Shown here one piece after another: positions 21,049 through 33,143 of a stretch of 64,000 nucleotides of DNA. Under the pieces are notes generated by a model. It ran no database searches, had not been told where the DNA came from, and worked only from the letters and a program-made list of their open reading frames with translations. How positions within the stretch are numbered: the first letter of the stretch is position 1; the number at the start of each line of letters is the position of its first letter. The stretch covers positions 3,984,042 through 4,048,041 of the forward strand of contig NW_015622545.1 in NCBI RefSeq assembly GCF_000835495.1, given 5' to 3'. Both the position numbers and the translations under genes were made by a program. This DNA comes from Cladophialophora immunda. Its lineage: Eukaryota; Ascomycota; Eurotiomycetes; Chaetothyriales; Herpotrichiellaceae.

Positions 21049-22848
21049 TCAAGTAATCAACGACTTCTCCCACCATGCACATCTCTGGTTTGAGGTATCA
21101 TCTTTGACCCGTGCAATCGTAGTCGAAATCGAGTTCATGCTGGCGTTCTGGCCCTGCATCGGGAACGGTGGGAGCCCCTTTCCATTCGGATTTCCCGTCA
21201 TGATGAAGTTGGTCAGGTATGCTTGGAGGGTTTTGGCGACAGGTGCCACCATGTCCTGTGTCAGGTTGGTGGGTTGGCCATTGTAAAACGTGTATTGCAC
21301 GTCATACCCATGGAAGCCCGGTGGAACGGCGAATTGATAGGCGTAAGTTTTGTTGCCGTAGGCTTTGTTGAGGAAATACGTGTTGCAGGTAAAGGACGAC
21401 TCAGTGACGAACAGGATTGTTCGCTCGATGGGAGACTTATAAGGCTGGCTTCCATCGTAGATTGCTGGGTAGAGTGTTTTGACGATGTAGTCGACCGCTG
21501 GAGCAGGTGCCTCAGGATTGAGCGAGACGATCATGTTTTCCAGCTGGTCATCGGTTCGTACATTGGGTGGTGTGAAAGCAGGCCCTTCGCTGAGCATATG
21601 AGACACCATGATGCTCACGTTCTTTGCAAATTGTCCGGCATTGAGAAGGGTGCCAGGTAGCGCCGGCACAAACACCGCATCGACGGCTGGCCCATACGTG
21701 AATCCTCCATATGTGGATGCTCCCACTTGAAGAGCGTTGGCTTTGATCACGGCCTCAGAGGATACCTGCCTGGCTTCCTGGATTGTGCTGACATTAAGCA
21801 GCGACAGAAACGTCTGGGTGACGTTTTCTTGGACAAAATATGACGGTGTCGGAAGATAGCCAGGTGACTGTGGGATAGCTTGCTGAAAGGGGACTCCCTT
21901 CTGGCCTCCAAAGGCGGTGATCTGGTGGACGACCGAGCCTCCCCCAGCCGACTCGCCCATGACGGTGACACGGTTTGGGTCGCCACCGAACAAATGGATG
22001 TACTTCTGAACCCATTCTAGAGCCAGACGCTGATCATAAAGGCCGGCATTGGATACTCCTCCAGCGGCCTGCAAGGTTGGGCCAGCAAGCCAACCCATCG
22101 CTCCTAGTCGGTAGTTCATGGCCACAAAGATGATGCCCTCCCCTCCATTGGCCTGGCTAGCTTTGATGAGCCCACTCGGGTTACCAGATCCCTCTTTGGA
22201 TCCCAACGTATACCCGCCACCGTAAATCCTAATACCGATAAGCAAAAGGTTTCGCGAGCATTCGGTCAACATACCAGACGACTACCGCGGCACCCGCATT
22301 TTGACGCCGCCTGATTCGACTCTTCGAACCGTCAAATACCTTCTTGGGCACGATCACATCCAAGAACAAGCAGTCTTCGGAGGTCCTTGGATCTGGCGGG
22401 GTAGGGTTGGCGTTTTGTAAGGCAATCTGAAGTTGCTCTTCGGCCTGAGTGAGGTTGAAAGACGACGCGTTCCCCGCTATGAGATATTGAACAAACTCGG
22501 CGGAGATTGGATACCATGCAGGAAGAGCTTGAGGGCATATTCTGCCCACGCTCCCGTTCTGCACGGCATTGTTTCGACCCGTTGGCGAAACAGGGGCAGC
22601 AAAGCGAAGGTCACCTATTGGAGGCTGGGCGTAACGTATGTTTGAGAAGTTGTACGTCTGTCCAGTTTGCTTTGGAGGAGTGTCAGTATGAGCGAGGTTC
22701 TGCTTTTCACCGTCTGAAGACATACGTTGAAACTGATCGCCTTGTGGATCTCGTAACCGAGATCAACCTGGGGAAGAGTAGCCTGTGTGCGGACAAGAGG
22801 GCACAGAAGCGTAATCGCCGCAAGCAAAGAAGTGGTGAAGGACAGCAT
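21049..22848 (-). CDS. Secreted type-B carboxylesterase/lipase, 3 exons
   Basis: Exons 22726-22848, 22275-22657 and 21049-22228 give 561 residues. A signal peptide (MLSFTTSLLAAITLLCPLVRTQA) indicates secretion. The alpha/beta-hydrolase features of the type-B family are YNFSNIRYAQPPIGDLRF, EDCLFLDVIVP, the oxyanion-hole loop VVWIYGGGYTLGS and the nucleophile elbow GESAGGGS (Ser262). The introns are 68 and 46 nt with GT-AG ends, and both joins rebuild conserved motifs exactly. Relatives hydrolyse carboxylic esters, including lipids and xenobiotics. Several NxT/S sites suggest glycosylation. Substrate not inferred. Confidence 0.9.
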
Positions 22849-23980
22849 CGTGCGACAGTCGAGGAGAAGGCTGCCTGTAGAGCACTCGAGAGAATTCCCA
22901 GCAGGAGATGCTCAATGGGGGAAACACCGACTATATGAAATACTTCTTTACCGCCACTGTCCTAGGGAAGCTTGGTTAGAACGGGCGACTGGGGTAATGG
23001 TCGACGCGGCTTTTGAACATGCATCAAATGATTGCTTGGACCAAAGTCGAGAGCATTTCGAGCTGCCAGATCAGGAAAAAGCTCCATCCTAAACACGGCA
23101 ATCAACTCCACGGTCCGGATACGAGGTGATGACTTCAACCACAGAGATGGAAGCATTGCAGGGATGGAGGAGCATGATCTACCTCGGCAGCATATCTGGA
23201 GAGATGGGCCAATGCATTCGATCCATCAGCCCCTCTCTCGCGTCTTCCATTTGCCAGGAGAGGGCATCCCGAAGACAGCGACAGAGTAAGTTGGCTCGTC
23301 GACGTCAGTACGTCAAAAGCTGGATCAAAGCGGAGTATGAAACGTGTCCGTCCCCGGACGCAGCCCGGGCCTGAAAGGGTGGTTGGCTGCGAGGTTGAGC
23401 ATCATGGTCTCCCATCAAACTAGAAATGCAACTAACGGAGCTGCTGCGACATCCTGTTTGGATGATGGGATCTGTCCCAGCAGGACTTTGTGGAGAAGCG
23501 TCGCCAAATACTGGAAATGAAATGCGGGGGGTGGAGGGGAATGGTCATGCAGTCTTCGGCAATGTCAAGGCAATGCTGGTCGGCCCATTTTCTGCCCGAG
23601 ACACAAGATAGTTGGGCATTTGCCAACTCAATGGAGCCCCAGCAGTGGTGGACGGTGCAGACGGAGAGTGTAGACACTAGGAGTGGTGACGGTGGTGGCA
23701 GCAGGAGAAGCAGCTGAGCTAAACGCGGGCGAAGTCCCGATCAAAACCGGTTTGAGGCCTGCCAAGAGGACGAATCTCAATGGATCTTAATGATGAGCTA
23801 ATAATACAAGAGGGGCAGCCAAACACCACCAGGGCAAGGCGCCAAAGGGAGGAGGCTGGCTATCAGACACCCACGGCAACCATGTCCTCCATACCACCCA
23901 GAAGATCTAGGAGGAGCACCGTATCCAGCGTATGCTCACCGCGATAATATCTGAACATCCACTTTGCGCGCATGGTTTGA
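22849..23980. other. Intergenic between esterase and sugar transporter
   Basis: About 1.1 kb containing the esterase promoter and the transporter 3' region. Short frames at 22787-23374 and 23426-23717 have no domain and shift between frames. No gene called. Confidence 0.45.
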
Positions 23981-25556
23981 TCAGCAACATCGCTTCCTCC
24001 GCCAAACCTCGTCGGCGTTGGCCATGCCTTTGCTTTCGGGCACAAACACGACCACAAATACCGCCCAAAACACAGCCACGCCCACGAAAATCCACCATAC
24101 ATTGCTTTCAAGGATCTTGTTCAAGATAGGGAAGAACATGGCCACCAAGAACGTCGACAACCAGTTGGCTGCAAGTGCCCAGCTCGAGACTGCTCCCACC
24201 GCTTCTGGTCCGACAAGCTCACTTGCTAGTATGAATGGAATCGGTCCCAGCCCAATGCCGAAACTGGCCACGAATAGTCCAATGGCTGCGATCGTGAGGG
24301 CTTGAATGTGCTTCGCTAGTCCAGCGTACAGCATGCCTGATGCCGCCCCCATCCCAATAATCGAAATAAGAAGACAAGGTTTTCGTCCAATTTTGTCAGG
24401 TAAGGGCGCGGCCAGCAATGTGACGACCACATTTGCCCCCGAGACGATGACGGTGACAAGACCAGCGTGCTTGGGCATGATCTTACCCAGAATGGCGACA
24501 CTGTACATGACAACGCTGTTGATTCCGCAGAGCTGTTGAGCCATCATGGTGCCCGTCACGGCAATCAATGGCCGTCGGTACTTGGGCATTTTGACCACGT
24601 CGATGATGGATCGGCCGGCATCTTTGCGTGGGCGCGGGCCTCGTGGGGATGCAAGGAGGCTTTCCTCCTCCGCCTCTCCCGACATATCCCAACCCTCCAT
24701 CTCCTCCCGAATATCGGCAGCTTTTCCCCTCAAGCGTTGCAGGATACCCCGTGCCATCCGCGGTCGATTGTTTGCCGCGAGCCATTTGGGGGTTTCTGGC
24801 GTGAGCATGAGGCCGAAGAACATGAGCCCGGCAATGAAGCCGCCGGTGGCCAGCACCCAGCGCCATTTGTTGGATTTGGACAAGAAAAAGCCCAGCAGTT
24901 GTGCCACCACGATGCCCGAATTGATCTGGACTTGGGTAAAGGCCCCAAAGAAACCACGCCGCTTGGGGGGCGCTACTTCGGAAACATAGATGGGAGAGAC
25001 GACGGTGGCTGCACCGGCCCCCAGTCCAGAGAGAGCCCTGCCCAAAGCCATCAGCCATATTTTACCCGCAAGTGCTTCGGCAATAGGTCCGCCCGCCAGG
25101 AAAAAGGTCGCCCATTTCAAGGCAAACAGACGACCAAATCTTGTGGCGACAGAACCGCTGACAATGGCCCCGAAAAGCCCTCCAATGGTAAACATGGACT
25201 GAACCATTCCCCATTGGAAAGGGTTCATTGGAATGCACTGAGGAAGTCCGAGGGCGACATATCCGGGGAGCTGGTCGACTTGGCAAGTGATGACTTTTTG
25301 AGGGGCATTGAGTTCTCCCTGCAGTCTGTCAGTCATGTCCCCCCATCATATCTTGAGGCCCAACAGCACTTACCAAGTGGTAGCCAAAGAGCAGAGGACC
25401 AAGAGTGACCACATAGACGGTATAGATGAGGAAGAAAGTGGAGCCTCTCGGCTTTGAACCGGCCATCAGGCCCTTGGGGGGCAGAGTTGGAGAGAGCTCG
25501 GCCTGTTTGTGGGCCCCGTAACCACTGCTGGCTCTGGTCAGTACAGCTCGACCCAT
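23981..25556 (-). CDS. MFS sugar-porter family transporter (Vps73/YBR241C-like), 2 exons
   Basis: Exons 25374-25556 and 23981-25318 (55-nt intron) give 506 residues. The join produces FGYHLGELNAPQKVITC, a sequence characteristic of the yeast Vps73/YBR241C group, whose members are vacuole-associated. Sugar-porter signatures are RFGRLFALKW after TM2, GRALSGLGAGAATVVSPIYVSEVAPPKRRG, PETPKWL in the central loop, QQLCGINSVVMYS in TM7 and PLPDKIGRKP; the C-terminal VPESKG is the variant of the usual PETKG. About 12 membrane segments can be counted. The substrate is unknown; the vacuolar location is inferred only from the relatives. Confidence 0.88.
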
Positions 25557-26365
25557 GTTGAAGGAGACAGTTGGTGATGGAGGACTCGACCTGAGACGCT
25601 CCAAGAAGACCACGCACCCTTATAATATGGCCCCTAGAGACAATAACGCGGGATGCGATATGGGATGCGATAGGGACGCGATACTGGACCCAATGATGTC
25701 GATGGTGTCGTAATGATGCAGATAGACTGCGCGCAGGCAGACGGATTGTTTGGATTCCCCATGGTTGATTGAGCAGGAAGCGGCGCCCTCCGATGGAAGT
25801 ATAGAAGGAGAGGACGAGGCGATTGGACGCAGGCAAAAGGAAGTTGCTGCTGGCTGCTCTAGCGCAGGCACGCGAACTGGGGAAAAGTGCAGCCGTGCCG
25901 TGGCCTCGTCGCCTCTCATTGGCCAGTGACCCAGTGCCAAGTCGTACATGAGGTCGACGGGCCTCGTACCGACAACACCCCATGGCAAGGCTTTCGTCTT
26001 CAACCCTCGCTTCCATCGCCCTTCATGTCGATCATTTCGCCTCCATGGGACTTTGGTGCTTTCCCGTCTTAATGTGCATCTGACTATCCACCGTTTTCTT
26101 TCAAATTCCCATCCAGGGTCCTGCTTCCAGCAGGGTCGACCTGTGTTCTGTCTTCAAGACGCTCCGTTTGCCCCTCGGCTTTGGCCACACGATCGGCGGC
26201 ATCGGGCGGACGCTGCCTAACCATCCCTTGTGGGAGACAACCTCGCCGAGGTCATCGTGAAGGAGATGAACGCTGTGTCCCCGATGATGTCCCCAATGTC
26301 GTGCTAGGCGGGACGTTTGTTCAAGGCGCAGAAAACTCGAGATCCTGTTGGGGGAACTCGACAGA
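25557..26365. other. Divergent promoter region, transporter and CDK8
   Basis: Lies between the 5' ends of two genes on opposite strands. Short overlapping frames on both strands have no domain. No motif was strong enough to call. Confidence 0.5.
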
Positions 26366-27917
26366 ATGTCCATCCCTGGCATGTCGCGCCCAGGCACAAG
26401 TCTGAATATCGCCCAACAACTCCGCAAGTCTACTCAATTGGCTTTAGAAGGTATGCATGGTTTCTGAGGTTCTTCCCTTGGGCACCTATCCACCATTGGC
26501 CAGCACCACACATGGAAAGAAGCTGACGTAAAAGGCTAGATTCTGGCCGGGGTCTCGACAAAAAACAATCGGGCAACAACTACACAGCAAAGGTAAAAAT
26601 TGGCCACAAGTACAACATTATCGGTTTCATTAGCAGCGGCACATATGGTCGAGTATACAAGGCTGTGGAGAAGAACCCCAAAGGTGATCCCACCAGTCCT
26701 GTAGGAGCATCTCCGCCGAAGGAATTATATGCTATCAAAAAGTACAGTCGTATACTCCATTTTCACCTGGATCTGTGCTGACCGCCCACAGATTCAAACC
26801 TGAAAAAGAAGGAGACAATGTGCAGTATACGGGGTTGTCTCAATCCGCCATTCGCGAGATGTCATTGTGCACCGAGTTGTCCCACCCAAACCTGGTTCAC
26901 CTGGCCGAGATCATCTTAGAGGATAAGTGTGTCTTTATGGTCTTTGAATATTGCGAGCATGACCTGCTCCAAATCATCCACCACCACACTCAGCCGACCC
27001 GGCGGCCGATCCCTGCCACCATGATCAAGTCGATCCTGTTTCAACTTCTCAACGGCTTGTATTATCTTCACCAGAACTGGGTGATCCACCGCGACTTGAA
27101 GCCGGCCAACATCATGGTCACCAGCTCTGGACATGTGCGCATCGGAGATTTGGGACTTGCCCGACTCTTCCATAAGCCCCTGTCATCACTGTACTCGGGG
27201 GATAAGGTCGTGGTTACTATCTGGTACCGTAGCCCCGACCTCCTGCTGGGTGCACGTCATTACACGCCATCTATCGACTTATGGGCTGTTGGCTGCATCT
27301 TCGCCGAACTTCTCAGTCTCAGGCCAATTTTTAAGGGAGAAGAAACAAAGATGGATAGCAAGAAGACGGTGCCGTTTCAGAGAAATCAGATGGGCAAGAT
27401 TGTGGAAATCTTGGGGATGCCGCGACGAGAAAACTGGAAGGGATTGGTGGACATGCCGGAATACCCTCAATTGCAGTCACTGATCGTTTCCCGTGGTGGT
27501 ATGCCAGGAAGTCTTTATCCAAACCCTGCTACATCTCTCAGTCGTGGATCTGGCGGTAACAATGGGAGCGGTCTGGAGGCGTGGTATAACAATTGCATCC
27601 GGCATGCCAGCTACGCCCCGGAAAAGTCTCCCGGGCAACGCGGGTTCCAGCTGTTGTCAGAACTGTTCGAGTACGATCCCGACCTACGATTAACGGCGGA
27701 GCAGGCTCTCCATCACGAATACTTTAGAAACACTGACGACGGGCCGAACAAGGGCAAGATCTGGGTCAGCAACAACTGCTTCGAAGGACTGAACGAAGTA
27801 TATCCGCACAGGAGAGTGAGCACCGAAACGAACGATATTGGGACAGGCAGCTTGCCAGGGACGAAAAGAGGGGGATTGCCAGATGACTCGCTTCTCCCGA
27901 CGTCAAAGAGGAGATAG
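26366..27917 (+). CDS. ssn3: Mediator kinase CDK8 (Ssn3/Srb10), 3 exons
   Basis: This is the cyclin-C-dependent kinase of the Mediator CDK8 module, which phosphorylates RNA polymerase II CTD and transcription factors in the nucleus. Exons 26366-26450, 26540-26741 and 26792-27917 give 470 residues. Visible are the Gly loop [14 protein letters not shown], catalytic Lys in YAIKK (about 95), the CDK8-type helix [11 protein letters not shown] (usual PSTAIRE position), HRDLKPAN (Asp197), DLG (Asp215, usual in fungal Ssn3) and [20 protein letters not shown]. The APE motif thus reads SPD (about 243-245), which is unusual. The ATG at 26366 is the only one that opens the frame after an in-frame stop at 26285; it gives a short Ser-rich leader. 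Confidence 0.93.
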
Positions 27918-28797
27918 CGACTCCACGAACTCAGGAAGAATACACGATCGTCGATAACCCTCAATCAGCATGTTAGCCACCAACCAAGATCTATTCCCGG
28001 CTGGGAGAGTACCCGCTCGAGACGCGCCGATACACCACATCCCTCCAGCAGTCGGCCACCGCGGTGGAAAGCGTTTCAGCTGGCATTGGAGCGCGAATTG
28101 GCAATATTGGCCAACGAAGAATTGCAGGGGGGATGAAGTGTTCCTCGGCTTGCGGCGACAAGAAGACTTGGACATTCTACGATGAGTGGAGATGAGATAT
28201 CATGCACCATTTGTGGCTGACTCGGAAGTCGTGGGAAGGATGGACGACTCAGTTGTGTACCTCAGAACCAAGAGTCACGTTGGCTGCATATTGGCCAAGG
28301 GAGGAGGGACGGGACAGACTGCGTCTCAGATCGATTGCTAGCATTTAGCATTTTGTTCAGGTTCAGCATAGGGCCAGCCAAGGGTATTTTTTTGTTGCGA
28401 AAGAAAATGCTTTTTGGGGGGATTGACCAGAGCTCATTTATGCTTTTCTTTTCCATTGGTCTGTTCTTTGGGTTTGTCATTCCGCCATTTTCGTGGCTCC
28501 GAGCACCTGTCTACCAGTGGAGATATTTCCCATTGATACTAGCCGTAGCCGTTTGCCATTGCCATTGTCATCATAGGGAGAAGAGCCACGAAACGTATGC
28601 ACATGGCAATCTCCTCGCGCTCGAAATTTTCGCAAGGCAACCTCTCGAATCTCGTCTCGAAGTATTTTCGTGATGCATGGTTCTTTTCCCCTCGGCCCTC
28701 ACGAGAAGACCACCCCGTTGAATCAAGCGTCCCCCGTTTCTCCCCCCAGATTCATCCCACACAGCGCGCATTAACAGTTCCGCAGGAAAGAATCCCC
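27918..28797. other. Convergent 3' regions of CDK8 and eS26
   Basis: About 880 bases, the 3' sides of two converging genes. Poly-T/A runs near 28387-28415 could belong to 3' UTRs. No ORF or RNA gene recognised. Confidence 0.5.
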
Positions 28798-29315
28798 TTA
28801 AGCCTGCGCGGTCTTAGCGGCCTGCTGGGGGTTGACCTTCTTGCCGTCCTTGTTGTAGCGGACTCGCGGGGGCGGGGCGCGGTTTCGGCGGCCTTCGCGC
28901 GACCGGACGCGCACGATCTTGCCGTGGATGGCGCACGACACGCAGTACTGGAGCTTCAAGTACATCTTGGGGACGGCGTAGTCGGCGAAGACGGACGCAT
29001 CGGAGATATCACCTGTTTCAATCCACACCGGGCGTCCACGTCAGTCCACAGGCACTTTTAATTCCCACGCCTTCTTGTGGTTTCCTTCGATAGAAATACG
29101 TACGGATTGCTGCCGACTCGACCATGTTGCGGATCGTGAATCTCTTGATGGCTTTATCTTTGGGAACGCAGCGGGAGCAGTTGGAACACCGCACGGGCTT
29201 GACTCGGCCTCTCCCCTTCTTGTTGCGGCCACTGGTGTTCGTTTGTCAGAGAGACGATACTAGATCGCAGGCACACGGAAGGATGGGCATACTTGGAAGC
29301 TCGTTTCTTGACCAT
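28798..29315 (-). CDS. rps26: 40S ribosomal protein eS26, 3 exons
   Basis: Exons 29293-29315, 29104-29231 and 28798-29012 give 121 residues, the normal length for eS26. The joined protein starts [16 protein letters not shown] and contains the zinc-binding [16 protein letters not shown] and [22 protein letters not shown] segments. It sits at the mRNA exit site of the small subunit and also binds pre-rRNA during 40S assembly. The 23-nt first exon and two introns (61 and 91 nt, GT-AG) follow the common fungal pattern for this gene. The frame ends [11 protein letters not shown]. Confidence 0.96.
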
Positions 29316-30797
29316 TTTGGCGTCTGAATGGGTGAGGGGGTGTAGGAGGTGTGCTCAGGACCCTCAGAATGTTGTGAGGGCGATGGCGGAGACGGTGGTG
29401 GTGAAATCGATATGAAAGTTGCAGAGGAGCTGGGCGCTGGCAATTGCGAATAATCCCAAAAAGTGCATTTTTCGAGGTGCGGTGGGTGGGTGCCAAGTAT
29501 CACACCCGCAGCTAGTCCTAAGATGGAAAGTGTGGCGGTGCATCTGGTGGCCTTGGCGAAAGGTCAAGCCTCATTTCGGTCTTGAACTACTTTCATCAAG
29601 TGGCCTGCTATTCATATTCACCATGCGATTTACACTCTCGGCTACAAGGAGGTCTTTTGGGCCCCAAAAGCACGCCCCGCATGCCTTATGAGGACGGAAC
29701 CACTGTTGGTATTGTATCAGGAACACCATGTCCACATAGTGAGACTATACCCAAGCACGGTGGAGTGATTCGACCTTATCTCTCCTCTCTGGCTCAATCC
29801 TGGTCTCGATGTGAAACCAGAGGGCCAAACCAGAGTAACATCATCTTGCTTACCATCGAAGCAGTATCGGAGCCGGATGCTCCATGTCGGATTGAAATAC
29901 AGAGCGATACCACCGAATATATGCCTGAGAAATTCACTCGCTCAAGCTTGAGGTTCCCCGATTTCAATGTCTGTTGACGTCCCTCCAAGAGATGTTCTTA
30001 CTTCTTTCTCCTTTTAAACCCATTCCCCAGATCGACTAATGCTTTGGAATACATACGTAACTAGTTCCCAAAGGGGTCAGCGAGCCCTAAGCAATCTAGA
30101 TATCAATCAAAGACAGCCTGGAAGAGAGCCAGTGTAAGTCTCATACCTCCTCGAACCTGCAAAGTCACCATTTTCGAAGTTGCTGTTTGTCGTAAACGAA
30201 TAGAATCGTCAAAATAGCATCGGCAGGGTCGCCGTTGGGTTCGTCCACACTCATTTACAGGCTGGGCTGCTACGCATCAAGTTTAAACCCCAGGCCGGCG
30301 GCGGATAGTTATTAACCACCTGAGAGCTCTCGCCTCCCCTGAACGATGGAGTTGCCATCATAAATTATCACCTGGATCCATATTAGGTTCAGCGCGAGGC
30401 ATTCTCACCTTTGTTTTCGGCGATGGCATTCCATGCGAATCAATCATGGCAAAAGTTGTCTGAGGTGCAAGTATTTCTCACCCCCAAGAACGCCACAACT
30501 TGGTTCCATGGCCGATTAACAGAGTACAATGGCACGTGAATCGTCACATTGAGCTATACTCCATTTGCATGGAAGGACGATTGGACCCAGACCAGCAAGT
30601 GTACAACTCCAGTACGGCGAGGCTGAGTTCCTTTTCTTGTTCAGGTAGATGTTCCAGGCTGAGCTAGTCCGCATCAGGCAAGGCGAACTTACCGCGCAAC
30701 TTTCCCTGTGGTCGTGATTTTAGCTATTTGTCGACCTCGTATGGTAATTCTTTAAGCAGCTGTTACGGCGCTGCTCCCCCAGCAGAGACGGTGTTCG
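29316..30797. other. Long divergent intergenic region, eS26 and Dap3
   Basis: Almost 1.5 kb between the 5' ends of two translation-related genes. The only longer frame (29582-29977, plus) has no domain and spans the upstream side of eS26. No transposon, tRNA or snoRNA could be identified by eye. Confidence 0.45.
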
Positions 30798-32354
30798 ATG
30801 ACAATGTCGCTGTCAATATGCACAGAATGCCTTTCGCGGCTGAGGCTCTCGTCGAACATGCCCAAAGGTCTTGCTGTCACCGCATCAACATGGACACAGA
30901 CAACTTCCTTTCACAGCTCTGCAGCGCAGTATAAATCCCCCTTACTTAAAAAGAAAGTCTCCCAATCCGGTACCTCAGCACCCAGAGCTCGCCAATCCCA
31001 ATCCGCGCGTCTGAAGAAGAAGGGTCGCGAACGTCCCAAGCTACCTCCGATCGGCGAACGCCGAGCCCAACGCCGCCGCATTGTTCTCTCAAACACCAAT
31101 GCCTTACCCGTATCGGACATGGAGACATGGAGCAAGGAGAATGTGATCGACGAGAAGACTGTTGGACAGATGATGGCACTTGATGGTGGGCTGTTGGACC
31201 AATTGAGAGATTCGGGGGCCTTTAAGACGACCCAGAACTGGAGTCTATTTCGCAGGCCGGCGATTTTGATACGAGAGGAAACTCTTCGGATTGCGAAGGA
31301 AATGGATGATATAAAGCAGGAGGGTGAGAAGAAAAAGGTCGTGAAGCATTTAGTCATTGGCGAGAAGGCCAGTGGGAAAAGTGTTCTGATGTTGCAAGCC
31401 ATGAGCATGGCGTACATGGATCATTGGATTGTCGTGAATGTCCCAGAAGGTAGGAGCATCCATACGTTCGTGCAGGCCCAAGGGCGAGATTACTGACATT
31501 TGACTCCTGCAGCGCAAGATTTTGTCAACAACACGTCTTCATACGCCCCTCTTCGACACGCGGAAGACGAGTCTCAACACATGTACATCCAACCACAGCT
31601 AACCCAACTCCTGCTCACCCGCATTGCCACTTCCAACGACTCCGTCTTGAAGTCCTTGAGACTGAACCACGCACATCCCAAACCACTCTCTCTCAAGAAC
31701 AACTCCACACTACTAGATCTCGCTCAGAAAGGCGCAGGCGACCATCACCTCTCGTGGCAAGCATGGCAAGCCTTCTACAAAGAGCTTACGGAACCAGGAC
31801 AGAACCCTCGTCCACCAGTCCTGTTTGCCGCCGATGGCGTGGACCACTGGATGGGTCCCACGGCATACCGCGACAGCGAGCATAAAATCCTCCATTCGCA
31901 TCAATTCGCGTTGGTGAAGCAATTCATCAACCTCCTGTTCACAGGCAACACGTCGAAAACCTCGCCATTCATCAACGGTGGCATGGTCCTCTTCAGCACC
32001 TCGGGCTCAAATACTCCCGCTTACCCGACTTTCGACCTCATCCTCTCTCAGATGCGGGCTCGCCAGCTACACTCGATCTCTCCCACACACCCAGATTTTC
32101 CCTTGCCGAAGCCCTACAGCAAACCCGACCCGCGAGTCCTCGCTCTTTCTGCACCGGCCACTCGCGGAGATCTGAATCTGATGGAGTTGAAAGGCTTGAA
32201 TAAACTAGAGTCGAGAGGCTACTTGGAATATTTCGCAAAGAGTGGGCTTTTGCATAGACGCATTACAGATGGCCTGGTGAGTGAGATGAGGGGTTTGAGT
32301 GGAGGCGGAGTCGTGGGTGAGCTGGCGAAACTGAGTAGACGCGTGATTGCTTGA
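30798..32354 (+). CDS. rsm23: Mitochondrial small-subunit ribosomal protein mS29 (Dap3/Rsm23), 2 exons
   Basis: Exons 30798-31449 and 31513-32354 (63-nt GT-AG intron) give 497 residues. It is the GTP-binding mitoribosomal protein known as DAP3 in animals and Rsm23 in yeast. The N-terminus is basic and Ser/Thr-rich without acidic residues for about 45 positions, as for mitochondrial import. The P-loop is GEKASGKS (188-195). Family blocks IDEKTVGQMM, FRRPAILIREET, VVNVPEAQDFVNNTSSYAPL across the splice, and VLFAADGVDHWMGPTAYRD (Walker-B-like) are visible. The ATG at 30798 is preceded by promoter-like sequence. Confidence 0.92.
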
Positions 32355-33143
32355 AAGCGGAGAGCATGACAGGTGGCAGGCAGTGGACTGGGGTTATACA
32401 ACACAACGGAAAGAGATCAGAAAGGATCGGAAGTCTAGGAGCATGTCGACTGTGGATGGGATGCTGCTGTGCACCAAAGGGCTGCTGGAAAGGACACCAT
32501 CCCTGACCTCAATTGGCCTCTTTCCTCAGACGGAATGTTGGGAGCAGAGTGATCTGGTATAGCTGGCTCATTCACGCAGGGGGATAGGGTGTAGACTGAG
32601 CCACGTCTTGTGTGATATCAAGGAGAACGGTGTACGATACAGACAGATACTGTTGAAGAGCGCAAGCCTCCACATGCACATATCCAGAGGACTCGAAATG
32701 TTTCATCGCAATCATCAACGGAGGAGCTCGAGATACCGGGATGTCAGTGTCAGACTGGGATCAAAGTTCTGGTAGAGCCTCCGTAGCAGTAAAGAGAAGG
32801 AGTGGTGGACTCAAGGAGCCATTCGCAGCAGTCACTTGCAGTATCTGGAGCTGCGTCCAGCAGGTACATGTGTAGGTAAACACGGAGCATCTGATGAACT
32901 CTGTACCAGGAGATGCGCAAACTCCTTCCTTCTCGCCTGTCCTCTCCTCTTCTCAAGCCAGGAATATCATCACATCAGCCTTGCTTTCCTCCCCGACCTC
33001 CGGGCGACTCGGCCGTCCACGTTTCGTTTTCTCTTCCCTGCCCTCTCCCCCTCCCATCCCTTTCGTATGTCCTGCTTCTTCGCCTCACATCCCTCCTCTT
33101 CTACCTACGCCTCCTTCTCCGTATTTGCTGTGTGATCATTGGC
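32355..33143. other. Convergent 3' regions, strongly pyrimidine-rich near 32930-33120
   Basis: Lies between two converging genes. The part from about 32930 to 33120 is dominated by C and T on the plus strand (CTCTCC, CCTCTCCTCTTCT, CCCCCTCCC), so purine-rich downstream of the cyclase stop. Frames there are low-complexity and are not called as genes. Confidence 0.5.

Noticed and set aside
24467..25408. Plus-strand open frame of 313 codons
   Set aside because: It is the antisense of the Vps73-like transporter and has no domain.
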